A stretch of DNA of 64,000 bases from Calorimonas adulescens (GTDB lineage: Bacteria; Bacillota; Thermoanaerobacteria; Thermoanaerobacterales; UBA4877), in contig NZ_VTPS01000001.1 of assembly GCF_008274215.1 (NCBI RefSeq), positions 236,029 to 300,028 of the forward strand, in the 5' to 3' direction. Under the pieces are notes generated by a model. It was not told the DNA's origin. It worked only from the letters and a program-made list of their open reading frames with translations, and searched no databases. Both the position numbers and the translations under genes were made by a program. This document shows positions 41,435-48,805 of this stretch, piece after piece (position 1 is the first letter of the stretch; every line of letters begins with the position of its first letter).

Positions 41435-43222
41435 ATGGCAAAAAGGTACAAAATAATTGTCCTTGGAGGCGGATTTGGCGGCCTTGCAGCAGCTCAGAAA
41501 TTGGACAGATACCTATGGAATCGAAAAGATGTAGAGATAACCCTCATCAACAAGACCGATAAACAGGTATATATGACTGAGCTCCACGAAGTAGCCGGAA
41601 ATCGCATCCCGCCGGAGGGCGTGCTTTATTCCTTGAAAGAGGCCCTTGAGAGTACAAGGGTTAAACTGGTCATAGACAATATCACCAGAATTGATGTCCA
41701 AAATAAAAAACTTTATTCCGACAGTAGTGAGTATGAGTTTGACTACTTGATTGTCGGTTGTGGCAGTCAGCCAACATATTTTGGCATACCTGGCATGAAA
41801 GAAAATGCTATGACTCTCTGGTCCTTAGAGGATGCAATAAAGATCAGAGACCACATACTGGATGTCTTTGAGGCTGCTTCTAAAGAAAAAGATCCCGAAA
41901 TCAGAAGGTCTCTGCTTACATTTATTGTAGGCGGTGGTGGATTTACGGGCATTGAACTGGTTGGTGAATTTATAGAGTGGTTTGATGAACTTGCAGCAAA
42001 ATACAATATCTCAAGAAATGAAATAGATCTCAGGGTCGTTGAAGCACTCCCTAACATCCTTCCCAACTTTAAGGTTGACCTCAGGACAAAGGCAGAAAAT
42101 TACCTTAAGTCTCATGGTGTAAAACTGATGACCAATTCAGCTATAACTGCTGTGGAACCAGACAGTATCGCCTTGAAGAGCGGCGAGAAAATTTTTACCA
42201 AGACATTTATCTGGACAGGCGGTGTTGAGGCTGAGGCTACAGCGGCAGGTATAGAAGGCATAGAAAAGGGAAGGCGTGGTAAGATAAAGGTAAACAGTTT
42301 TATGCAGACAAATGTTCCTTATGTATACGCTATCGGAGACTGTGCAGAGTATGTTGACGAAAATGGTGTGCCTATGCCAGCTCTTGTTGAATCTGCAATG
42401 CAGTCTGGAGAGTGTGCTGCAAGAAACATTGCTTCTGATATTACTGGCAAAGAAAAGAAACCTCTAAAGCTTAATTTACATGGGAATATGGTTTCCATAG
42501 GCAGCAAGTATGCTGTATCTGATGCTGGCGGAATTCATACATCCGGGTTAATAGCTACTGTTTTAAAACATGCAGTGGATATGCACTATCTCCTGTTTGC
42601 ATCTGGTATTGGCATGGTTATACAGTATATGTCTCATCAGTTTATGGAGAAGAAGACAAAGGTTGGTTTTTGGATACATCATGCAAAAGTGCGTACCAGC
42701 ATGACCTGGCTTGTGCCGCTGAGGATATTCTTGGGAATTCAATGGCTCATTGAAGGTATAAATAAAATAAACAGTGGCTGGCTCACAACTCCTAATCTTA
42801 TTCAAACTATGATCCCGGGCGCAGCAGGTGCGGTTTCTGGTGCATCACAGGCAGCAGAGGCTGTAACCAGTGCCACACAGGCAGCCCCCGCAGCTGCAGC
42901 AGCAGCACCAGGCTGGTATATGTGGTTTATGCAGACCTTCGTATTTCCTAACGCCCTATTCTTTCAATGGTGCATAGCACTTGGCGAGGCATTGATTGGC
43001 ATACTCTTAATACTCGGACTTTTAACTGTACTAGCAGGTCTCGGTTCAATATTCCTGAATATCAACTTTATGCTTTCAGGTATGGGTAACTGGTGGTACA
43101 TGATGTCAAGCATCCCGATGCTGGCCGGTGCAGGTAGATCGTTTGGTTTAGATTACTGGTTTGTACCATGGATTGCCAAATCATTTAAACACTGGTACAG
43201 GGGAAGGCAAAAGTCATTATAA
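41435..43222 (+). CDS. ndh: Type II NADH dehydrogenase with C-terminal membrane extension
   Basis: 595 aa, ATG after AGGGGGGCAAG. FAD Rossmann LGGGFGGLAAAQKLD (about 11-25), NADH Rossmann IVGGGGFTGIELVGEF, and AIGDCAEY near the C-terminal FAD contact. After about residue 420 there is a DoxX-like membrane region with several helices, split by an Ala-rich loop (SGASQAAEAVTSATQAA). Ordinary NDH-2 has about 400 residues; the extended form is known from flavin-based extracellular electron transfer loci (Ndh2). It would oxidise NADH and reduce (demethyl)menaquinone made by the divergent genes. Confidence 0.93.
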   Translation: MAKRYKIIVLGGGFGGLAAAQKLDRYLWNRKDVEITLINKTDKQVYMTELHEVAGNRIPPEGVLYSLKEALESTRVKLVIDNITRIDVQNKKLYSDSSEYEFDYLIVGCGSQPTYFGIPGMKENAMTLWSLEDAIKIRDHILDVFEAASKEKDPEIRRSLLTFIVGGGGFTGIELVGEFIEWFDELAAKYNISRNEIDLRVVEALPNILPNFKVDLRTKAENYLKSHGVKLMTNSAITAVEPDSIALKSGEKIFTKTFIWTGGVEAEATAAGIEGIEKGRRGKIKVNSFMQTNVPYVYAIGDCAEYVDENGVPMPALVESAMQSGECAARNIASDITGKEKKPLKLNLHGNMVSIGSKYAVSDAGGIHTSGLIATVLKHAVDMHYLLFASGIGMVIQYMSHQFMEKKTKVGFWIHHAKVRTSMTWLVPLRIFLGIQWLIEGINKINSGWLTTPNLIQTMIPGAAGAVSGASQAAEAVTSATQAAPAAAAAAPGWYMWFMQTFVFPNALFFQWCIALGEALIGILLILGLLTVLAGLGSIFLNINFMLSGMGNWWYMMSSIPMLAGAGRSFGLDYWFVPWIAKSFKHWYRGRQKSL

Positions 43223-43378
43223 GAATCAAGTAAGGGATAGATGATTATCTTATCTATCTACCCTCATGATCATTAGCATATGGTGAACCATCAGAAATTT
43301 GTGTATACTTTGATATAGGTTTGTAAGAGTTATGTATATAGAGTTTGCATAATATACGCTCTATTTGAATTATGTATA

Positions 43379-43420
43379 TAAAAAGAGACCCTGGAAATCA
43401 CTTCCGAGGTCTCTTTTTAT
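43379..43420. terminator. Bidirectional terminator between ndh and ANTAR gene
   Basis: AAAAGAGACC ... GGTCTCTTTTT with an inner TGGAA/TTCC stem; it overlaps the last codons of the ANTAR regulator gene. Confidence 0.8.
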
Positions 43421-43976
43421 ATTTTTCTATAATATCTATCGCTACCTTTTCTATGGTCACAGAATAGTTCATAGCCATCTTCTGTATGTATCTGTGTGCC
43501 TCTTGCTCTGTATAGTGTTCATATTCCATCAAATAAGCTTTAGCCCTGCTCAACTGTTTTTGTAATTCCAGCCTTTTATCCAGTTCCTCCGCCTTATCCT
43601 TCAAAGCTTTAAGCTCCCGTTTATATTTTAAAATAGAGTTTAATGTGCCAAGGACAGTAAACGGTGATACAGGTTTTACAAGATACACTATATCATCAGA
43701 ATGTATGCCTGTTGTCTTATAAGTACTTGCAGTTATCATGGTGATGACAGGAGAAATACCCTCTCCCACCAGCATGTCAGATACTATTACACCGTGTATT
43801 CCAGAGAGAACCTCATCAAGGATAGCCGCTTCTGGCCGGATTGATTTCGAAAGCCTCAGGGCTGTTGCACCATCACTGGCAGTGTATACCAAATATCCTG
43901 ATGACTTTAAAATGTCCTTCAACTGCTCTTTCATGTTATTATCAGAGATTGCCAGAACTATCTTCTCCTGTCCCAT
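43398..43976 (-). CDS. ANTAR-domain response regulator (RNA antiterminator)
   Basis: 192 aa. Receiver domain (VLAISDNNMKEQLKDILKS; AAILDEVLSGIHG with the phospho-acceptor Asp; MITAST; YLVKPVSP), a coiled coil, then a C-terminal ANTAR domain (SRAKAYLMEYEHYTEQEAHRYI, VTIEKVAIDII). ANTAR proteins such as NasR and EutV bind leader hairpins with A1/G4 hexaloops and prevent terminator formation. It lies 21 nt after glnA, and the glnA and glnN leaders here carry AAGGGY hexaloops. No kinase gene is adjacent. Confidence 0.93.
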   Translation of the reverse strand: MGQEKIVLAISDNNMKEQLKDILKSSGYLVYTASDGATALRLSKSIRPEAAILDEVLSGIHGVIVSDMLVGEGISPVITMITASTYKTTGIHSDDIVYLVKPVSPFTVLGTLNSILKYKRELKALKDKAEELDKRLELQKQLSRAKAYLMEYEHYTEQEAHRYIQKMAMNYSVTIEKVAIDIIEKYKKRPRK

Positions 43977-43997
43977 TGAAACACCTCAAATTAGATT

Positions 43998-45332
43998 TTA
44001 ATACTTCGTGAGGTATCTTTCAAGCTCCCATGGTGTTACGTAAGCACTGTATTCGTCCCATTCGTCCAGCTTTGCCGTTATAAACCTCTCAACAGTATGC
44101 GGACTTAAGGCTTTTTTTATAACATCGTCAGAATTAAGCTCTTTTATTGCCTCTTCCAGAGACACTGGCAATCTGTCTATATTGGAACCTAACAATTCTT
44201 CTGATGTCATGTGGTATATGTTTCTATTTATTGACTCTGGCGGATCTATTTTATTGATTATACCGTCTAATCCAGCCTCCAGTACCACAGCCAGTGCCAG
44301 ATATGGGTTACACGATGGATCAGGGTTTCTAAGTTCAAGCCTTGTGGAAGAACCTCTCTTTGCGGGTACTCTGATCAATGGACTTCTGTTTCTCGATGAC
44401 CACGCTATATACACCGGGGCCTCAAACCCCGATACCAGCCTCTTGTAAGAATTTACTGTAGGATTTGTTATAGCACATATGGCTCTGGCATGTTTCATCA
44501 ATCCACCTATAAAATAATATGCTTCTTTACTCAATTGCAGTTCCCCGTCAGGGTCATAAAATGCGTTTTTCCCACCTTTTGTAAGGGACATATTGGTATG
44601 CATACCAGATCCTGGTATTCCGTATACAGGTTTTGGCATAAATGTAGCATGAAGGCCATTTCTCTGTGCCACTATCCTTACTACCATTTTGAAGGTCATA
44701 ATATTGTCAGCCGTTACAAGTGCATCATCATACTTGAAGTCTATCTCATGCTGGCCTGGCCCAACCTCATGATGAGAAGCCTCTATCTCAAACCCCATCT
44801 GTTTTAATGTCTTTACCATATCCTGCCTTGCCGTTTCACCCAGGTCTACAGGGGCAAGATCAAAATAGCTGGCGTTGTCGTGGGTGACTGTAGTGGCTTC
44901 ACCTTTCTCATTGGTCAGAAACAGATAAAATTCACATTCAGGTCCCACATTAAATCCATATCCCAATTCCTCTGCATGCTTCAATGCTCTTTTCAGGATA
45001 TACCTGGGATCTCCTTCAAATGGTGTGCCATCAGGGTTATATATATCACATATGAGCCTGGCCTCGAGGCTCTCTCCAGACCATGGATAGATTGTAAAGC
45101 TGGATGGATCCGGCCTTAAATACATATCTGATTCCTCTATCCTCACAAACCCATCAATTGACGAGCCGTCAAACATTTTCTCATCATTTAATGCCTTTTC
45201 TAACTCTTCTCTCGTTATAGACACATTCTTCATAACTCCAAAAATGTCGGTAAACTGCAAGTGTATGAACTCCACACCAAGTTCTTCTGCTTTCTTGAGT
45301 ACATCCTCTTTCGATAACTTTGGCCTTGTCAT
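43998..45332 (-). CDS. glnA: Glutamine synthetase type I
   Basis: 444 aa from the second in-frame ATG, which has AGGGGG 8 nt upstream; an ATG two codons earlier is too close. MTRPKLSKEDVLKKAEELGVEF, DGSSIDGFVRIEESDM, GPECEFYLF, EVGPGQHEIDFKY, NMSLTKGGKNAFYD and RNPDPSCNPYLALAVVLEAG are GSI motifs. Length is of the GSI-alpha type, without the adenylylation loop region of enteric enzymes. It joins ammonia and glutamate. Preceded by a leader with an attenuator-like structure. Confidence 0.96.
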   Translation of the reverse strand: MTRPKLSKEDVLKKAEELGVEFIHLQFTDIFGVMKNVSITREELEKALNDEKMFDGSSIDGFVRIEESDMYLRPDPSSFTIYPWSGESLEARLICDIYNPDGTPFEGDPRYILKRALKHAEELGYGFNVGPECEFYLFLTNEKGEATTVTHDNASYFDLAPVDLGETARQDMVKTLKQMGFEIEASHHEVGPGQHEIDFKYDDALVTADNIMTFKMVVRIVAQRNGLHATFMPKPVYGIPGSGMHTNMSLTKGGKNAFYDPDGELQLSKEAYYFIGGLMKHARAICAITNPTVNSYKRLVSGFEAPVYIAWSSRNRSPLIRVPAKRGSSTRLELRNPDPSCNPYLALAVVLEAGLDGIINKIDPPESINRNIYHMTSEELLGSNIDRLPVSLEEAIKELNSDDVIKKALSPHTVERFITAKLDEWDEYSAYVTPWELERYLTKY

Positions 45333-45361
45333 ACACATTACCCCCTAATATAATAAAATAA

Positions 45362-45406
45362 GGTGCCCTTTGAGTCAGTACCATCCTGACTAGGACACCC
45401 TTGCCC
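45362..45406 (-). ncRNA. glnA leader switch: terminator with competing AAGGGT hexaloop hairpin
   Basis: On the minus strand, GGTGTCC and GGGCACC form a terminator stem followed by TTATTTTATT, with AGTCAG/CTGACT nested inside (loop GATGGTA). Overlapping the terminator's 5' arm is an alternative hairpin GGGC-[AAGGGT]-GTCC whose hexaloop has A at 1 and G at 4, the known ANTAR recognition rule. The two folds exclude each other. The ANTAR gene lies directly downstream of glnA. Confidence 0.65.
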
Positions 45407-45420
45407 AAAACCATGAATAT

Positions 45421-45450
45421 ATATTAGCACAGTAAAGGCATGTATGTCAA
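45421..45450 (-). promoter_or_regulatory. glnA promoter
   Basis: On the minus strand TTGACA, 18-bp spacer, TAATAT, placed so that transcription begins about 10 bases before the leader switch. Confidence 0.7.
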
Positions 45451-45518
45451 TGAGTTTCTTTGGGCCTTATGGCTCCATTCAATTCGTTTAAAAGTTTCTT
45501 TAAATTGCATTTTCACAT

Positions 45519-45660
45519 TTAAGCTGCTGGCTCAATACTCTTATACAGGGTACCACCTTAGCCAAAACATGCTATCCCATTATTGTAAAAAAACATTTTC
45601 TAAGTTTACATTTGGATATTTCTTGAGTACGTCAAATATAATCATGTCCTTCGCAATCAT
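45519..45660 (-). pseudogene. DUF1858 protein, decayed
   Basis: Begins MIAKDMIIFDVLKKYPNVNL, the standard DUF1858 start (usually MITKDMTIGEVLKKYP). A run of seven T then shifts frame; the next frame reads FYNNGIACFG, a stop in place of the second Cys of the family's CxGC, then GGTLYKSIEPAA. It is therefore frameshifted and carries a nonsense codon. It lies just downstream of trxA in the same direction. Confidence 0.7.
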
Positions 45661-45671
45661 AAAATCGCCTA

Positions 45672-45992
45672 TTAAATATACGCCTTCACCTTATTTAAAA
45701 CAGTCTGTTTAGGAGTAACACCAACAATCTTATCCACCATCTGACCGTTTTTAAATATACCCATAGTTGGGATACTCATTATTCTGTAAGCCGATGCAGT
45801 AGCCGGATTTTCATCTACATTAAGTTTTGCAACTATAAAGTCATCATTTTCTTCAGAAATCTCATCAAGCACCGGTGCCATCATCCTGCACGGGCCACAC
45901 CATGCAGCCCAGAAATCAACAAGCACAACTTTATCTGATTTCAATACCATTTCTTCAAAATCCTTATCACTCACTGTTATAGGACCACCCAT
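45672..45992 (-). CDS. trxA: Thioredoxin
   Basis: 106 aa. Active site WAAWCGPCRMMAPVLDEI, cis-Pro SIPTMGIFKNG. Cytoplasmic dithiol reductant. Start has AAAGGAGG upstream. A promoter and CsoR-type operator lie between it and the DUF156 repressor gene upstream. Confidence 0.96.
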   Translation of the reverse strand: MGGPITVSDKDFEEMVLKSDKVVLVDFWAAWCGPCRMMAPVLDEISEENDDFIVAKLNVDENPATASAYRIMSIPTMGIFKNGQMVDKIVGVTPKQTVLNKVKAYI

Positions 45993-46011
45993 AACTGTAC
46001 CTCCTTTTACT

Positions 46012-46030
46012 ATCCCCTTGTATAGGGGGT
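46012..46030. promoter_or_regulatory. CsoR-type operator upstream of trxA
   Basis: ATCCCC-TTGTATA-GGGGGT, a G/C-tract inverted repeat of the kind bound by CsoR/CstR/RcnR-family proteins. It lies just downstream of the trxA -10, where a bound repressor would block transcription; a CsoR-family gene is immediately upstream. Confidence 0.65.
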
Positions 46031-46038
46031 CTATATAA

Positions 46039-46068
46039 ATATTACCATATAATCTCTACTCTTGTCAA
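46039..46068 (-). promoter_or_regulatory. trxA promoter
   Basis: TTGACA, 18-bp spacer, TAATAT on the minus strand between the csoR-family stop and the CsoR-type operator. Confidence 0.75.
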
Positions 46069-46076
46069 CACATCCC

Positions 46077-46346
46077 TCACCTGGTAAACTTAATGACTGA
46101 ATCAATCAGTTTTTTTACATCGTCTATCATTACTTTATCCTTATCGTCCTTAATTATGCATTCTACAGCATGTTCCTGAAGCAGAAAGTAACCAATCTTT
46201 TCAATAGAAGATTTCACAGCAGCAATCTGCAAAAGTATATCGTCACAACTCTTCCCTTCGTCTATCATTTTTTCTATACCACCAATATGCCCTTGAACAG
46301 TACGCAACCTGTTTATTATGTCTTTTTTCGTCTCTTCTGTAATCAT
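46077..46346 (-). CDS. csoR: CsoR/DUF156 family metal- or persulfide-sensing repressor
   Basis: 89 aa. All-helical DUF156 protein: INRLRTVQGHIGGIEKMIDEG, SCDDILLQIAAVKSSIEKIG, LLQEHAVECII. The C (in SCDD), H and C (in EHAVEC) match the Cu(I) triad of CsoR; CstR persulfide sensors lack the His. So copper sensing is favoured, but a sulfur sensor cannot be excluded. The target is probably trxA, whose promoter has a G-tract operator. Effector is inference. Confidence 0.9.
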   Translation of the reverse strand: MITEETKKDIINRLRTVQGHIGGIEKMIDEGKSCDDILLQIAAVKSSIEKIGYFLLQEHAVECIIKDDKDKVMIDDVKKLIDSVIKFTR

Positions 46347-46416
46347 GATTCCCTCCCATATTTCTTAGAGTATATTATTATTTTATCACAAAACAGCCAA
46401 AAAGTAATTCTTCTAA

Positions 46417-46577
46417 TTATTTCTTTTCCATTCTGAGTCTTCTTTGAAAAAACATCAAATCCGTCTTTTTTTGCTGGTTAGCCCAGTACAATAGACTAAT
46501 AGCAACACCTATTCCTGATTCAGGTTTATGTTATCACCCGCATTCCCTTCCAACTCGGCCACCACGGGTAGTTCCAT
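46417..46577 (-). pseudogene. Small decayed membrane-protein-like frame
   Basis: AGAGGAGATATT precedes an ATG reading MELPVVAELEGNAGDN before stopping; another frame continues GIGVAISLLYWANQQKKTD to a stop. The two parts joined would give one short protein with a single TM helix and basic tail. It could also be chance. The rest of the 46347-46682 gap shows only AT-rich promoter-like sequence. Confidence 0.25.
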
Positions 46578-46682
46578 AATATCTCCTCTGAGTTAAATAT
46601 ATTCTTATAGCATCTCTTGTGTTCACTAAAATATGTATTTCGTGCGACATATCTGAGAATACTAAAACTCGGAGGTGATATC

Positions 46683-46931
46683 ATGGCAAATGTTCAGGTA
46701 AGATGCAGCGTAAATAACTGCCACTATTGGGCACAGAACAACTACTGCTCGGCCAATCAAATCCTTGTAACATCAGATAGTGTAAGCAACAGGTATGGGG
46801 ATAACTTTGATGCCCCATCTTTACAAAATACCCTTTCTACCCCTGTCCAGATGGGGATGGAAACATGCTGTAAGACATTTGTACCAAAAAATTCTGGTAC
46901 CCACAATATGGACAATGTTAAACGGCAGTAA
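46683..46931 (+). CDS. DUF1540 domain protein
   Basis: 82 aa from the ATG after [30 protein letters not shown] is the DUF1540 Cys cluster; a further CC lies near METCCKTF. Small likely metal-binding protein frequent in spore-forming Clostridia, often linked with sporulation. Followed by a good terminator. Confidence 0.9.
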   Translation: MANVQVRCSVNNCHYWAQNNYCSANQILVTSDSVSNRYGDNFDAPSLQNTLSTPVQMGMETCCKTFVPKNSGTHNMDNVKRQ

Positions 46932-46957
46932 AAGGCTGTATTTCAGCCTTTTACTTA
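46929..46957 (+). terminator. Terminator after DUF1540 gene
   Basis: TAAAAGGCTG-TATTT-CAGCCTTTTA then CTTATTTT; the 5' arm starts within the stop codon. Confidence 0.8.
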
Positions 46958-47040
46958 TTTTAGACTTTTTTCTATTTGTTATTTTAAGGTGGTATAATTG
47001 GATAAAGAAAAATAATAGAGATACACAGGGGGGCTTAAAA

Positions 47041-47556
47041 ATGAAAGGCAACATAAGCTTTGTAAAGGGTGATATAACCCTGCAGGATACAGATGCAATT
47101 GTAAATGCGGCTAACTCTAGTCTACTTGGAGGCGGCGGTGTGGATGGGGCCATTCACAAAGCGGCAGGACCAGCACTGGACGAAGAGTGCAGAAGGATTG
47201 GATACTGCCCAACTGGCCAGGCCGTAATAACCACCGGAGGCAATCTCAAAGCAAAATACGTTATCCATACTGTTGGTCCAATCTGGCATGGAGGCACACG
47301 CAACGAGCCCGAACTATTGGCTTCGTGTTATAGAAACAGCCTCAAACTAGCAGAGGAAAAAGACATAAAGACAATAGCATTCCCATCAATAAGCACCGGG
47401 GCGTACGGTTACCCTATAGAACAGGCTGCTCATATTGCAGTAAAAACTGTATCAGATTACCTCAAAACAAGCAACACCATAAAGGAAGTAAGATTTGTAC
47501 TTTTTTCTAAAAGAGACTATGATGTGTATGTAGAAGCATACAAGGAATTACAATAA
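47041..47556 (+). CDS. Macrodomain protein (O-acetyl-ADP-ribose deacetylase type)
   Basis: 171 aa from the ATG after GGGGGGCT; the longer open frame upstream crosses the DUF1540 gene in another frame. [39 protein letters not shown], seen as [22 protein letters not shown] and [11 protein letters not shown], are the YmdB-like macrodomain loops. It hydrolyses O-acetyl-ADP-ribose or ADP-ribosyl groups. Stand-alone gene. Confidence 0.95.
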   Translation: MKGNISFVKGDITLQDTDAIVNAANSSLLGGGGVDGAIHKAAGPALDEECRRIGYCPTGQAVITTGGNLKAKYVIHTVGPIWHGGTRNEPELLASCYRNSLKLAEEKDIKTIAFPSISTGAYGYPIEQAAHIAVKTVSDYLKTSNTIKEVRFVLFSKRDYDVYVEAYKELQ

Positions 47557-47558
47557 TA

Positions 47559-47819
47559 TTAGGAGTGGGCATCTTTAGATGCCTTCTCCTTTAATATGTC
47601 TGAATAGAGGATATTCCATTTACGCAGCCTGTATTTCACTTTGTCAAATCTCACGTCAAAAAGTCTTGCAATGTCTGCAGCAGAAACCTCAGAGTAAAGC
47701 TCTTTTAGTTCCTCTCTTGTCAGGTTATCTATCTTTAGTTCGTCACCATTTATTTTGCGTAATAATAGCTCATGATAAATACTTTCCCTATGTGTATTGA
47801 CATTATCTTCATTTTCCAT
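47559..47819 (-). CDS. Small HTH-like hypothetical protein
   Basis: 86 aa from the ATG after GGGTGA (a GTG three codons earlier is possible). LTREELKELYSEVSAADIARLFDVRFDKVKYRLRKW looks like a helix-turn-helix (in part VSAADIARLFDVRFDKVKYR). Downstream of deoD by 16 nt. Unrecognised; may bind DNA. Confidence 0.7.
   Translation of the reverse strand: MENEDNVNTHRESIYHELLLRKINGDELKIDNLTREELKELYSEVSAADIARLFDVRFDKVKYRLRKWNILYSDILKEKASKDAHS
47561..47590. terminator. Hairpin at convergent ends of macrodomain and HTH genes
   Basis: AGGAGTGGGCATC ... GATGCCTTCTCCT stem, overlapping the 3' coding end of the small HTH gene; short T tract (TTTAAT) on the plus side. Confidence 0.6.
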
Positions 47820-47835
47820 AAAAATCACCCATTAC

Positions 47836-48537
47836 TTATTCTGCCACCTCTAAGGCAATTTCAATCATGTCGTTAAAAGTTTTTTCTCTTTCCTCCGATG
47901 ATGTCGCATGCCCAGTTACCAGGCTGTCACTCACTGTAAGTATGGTGAGGGCATCAACTCCATATTTAGCAGCCAAGGTGTAAAGCCCAGCCGTCTCCAT
48001 CTCCACAGCCAGAACTCCAAACTTGGCCCACAATCTCCATGCATCAGGATCATCTCCGTAAAAAGTATCAGATGAAAGCACATTTCCAACTTTAACATTC
48101 AAGCCCTTTTCGCAGGCTATATCATAGGCCTTCTTAAGCAGCCTGAAACTGGCTGTAGGGGCATAATCCATTCCATTAAATCTCAATTTATTTATAGCCG
48201 AGTCCGTAGAAGAACTCATAGCCAGGACTATATCCCTGATGTTTAATCCCTCTTGCATTGAACCGCATGTTCCTACCCTGATGAGATTTTTTACTCCATA
48301 TTGAGTTATAAGTTCATTCACATAAATAGATATGGATGGTATTCCCATACCGGTACCCTGGACTGATACCCTTTTACCTTTATATATCCCTGTAAAACCA
48401 TACATACCTCTTACCTCATTGTAGCAGATAGCATTTTCCAAAAAATTTTCCGCTATATACCTCGCTCTCATCGGGTCACCAGGCAGCAGCACCGTCTTAG
48501 CTATATCATTTTCTCTTGCACCAATATGAATACTCAT
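47836..48537 (-). CDS. deoD: Purine-nucleoside phosphorylase, DeoD type
   Basis: 233 aa. [54 protein letters not shown] and [16 protein letters not shown], all hexameric PNP blocks (first given in part as GDPMRARYI). It splits purine (deoxy)ribonucleosides with phosphate. Confidence 0.96.
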   Translation of the reverse strand: MSIHIGARENDIAKTVLLPGDPMRARYIAENFLENAICYNEVRGMYGFTGIYKGKRVSVQGTGMGIPSISIYVNELITQYGVKNLIRVGTCGSMQEGLNIRDIVLAMSSSTDSAINKLRFNGMDYAPTASFRLLKKAYDIACEKGLNVKVGNVLSSDTFYGDDPDAWRLWAKFGVLAVEMETAGLYTLAAKYGVDALTILTVSDSLVTGHATSSEEREKTFNDMIEIALEVAE

Positions 48538-48774
48538 ATACTTACCCCCAATTCTATTGTATTTATCACAAACATATTATATCATTCCCACCTCTGAATG
48601 GAAATTGAGAGTTTTCTGCATGTATCTTATAGTTTCACCACATTATTCTCCATAGTAACAAATATTTTTTATCCATTATCCCTGTAAAATTAATACGTCT
48701 CGTTCAACCAATATCATACATATATCTCTGTTTATATCCAAGTGGCTCACACTCCTGATTCTTTCTCTTATAAA

Positions 48775-48805
48775 CGGTAAAAAGCTGCAAAGCAGCTTTT
48801 TACCG
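48775..48805 (-). terminator. Terminator of CAP-domain gene
   Basis: CGGTAAAAAGCTGC-AAA-GCAGCTTTTTACCG, 14-bp stem overlapping the stop codon of the CAP-domain gene. Confidence 0.85.
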
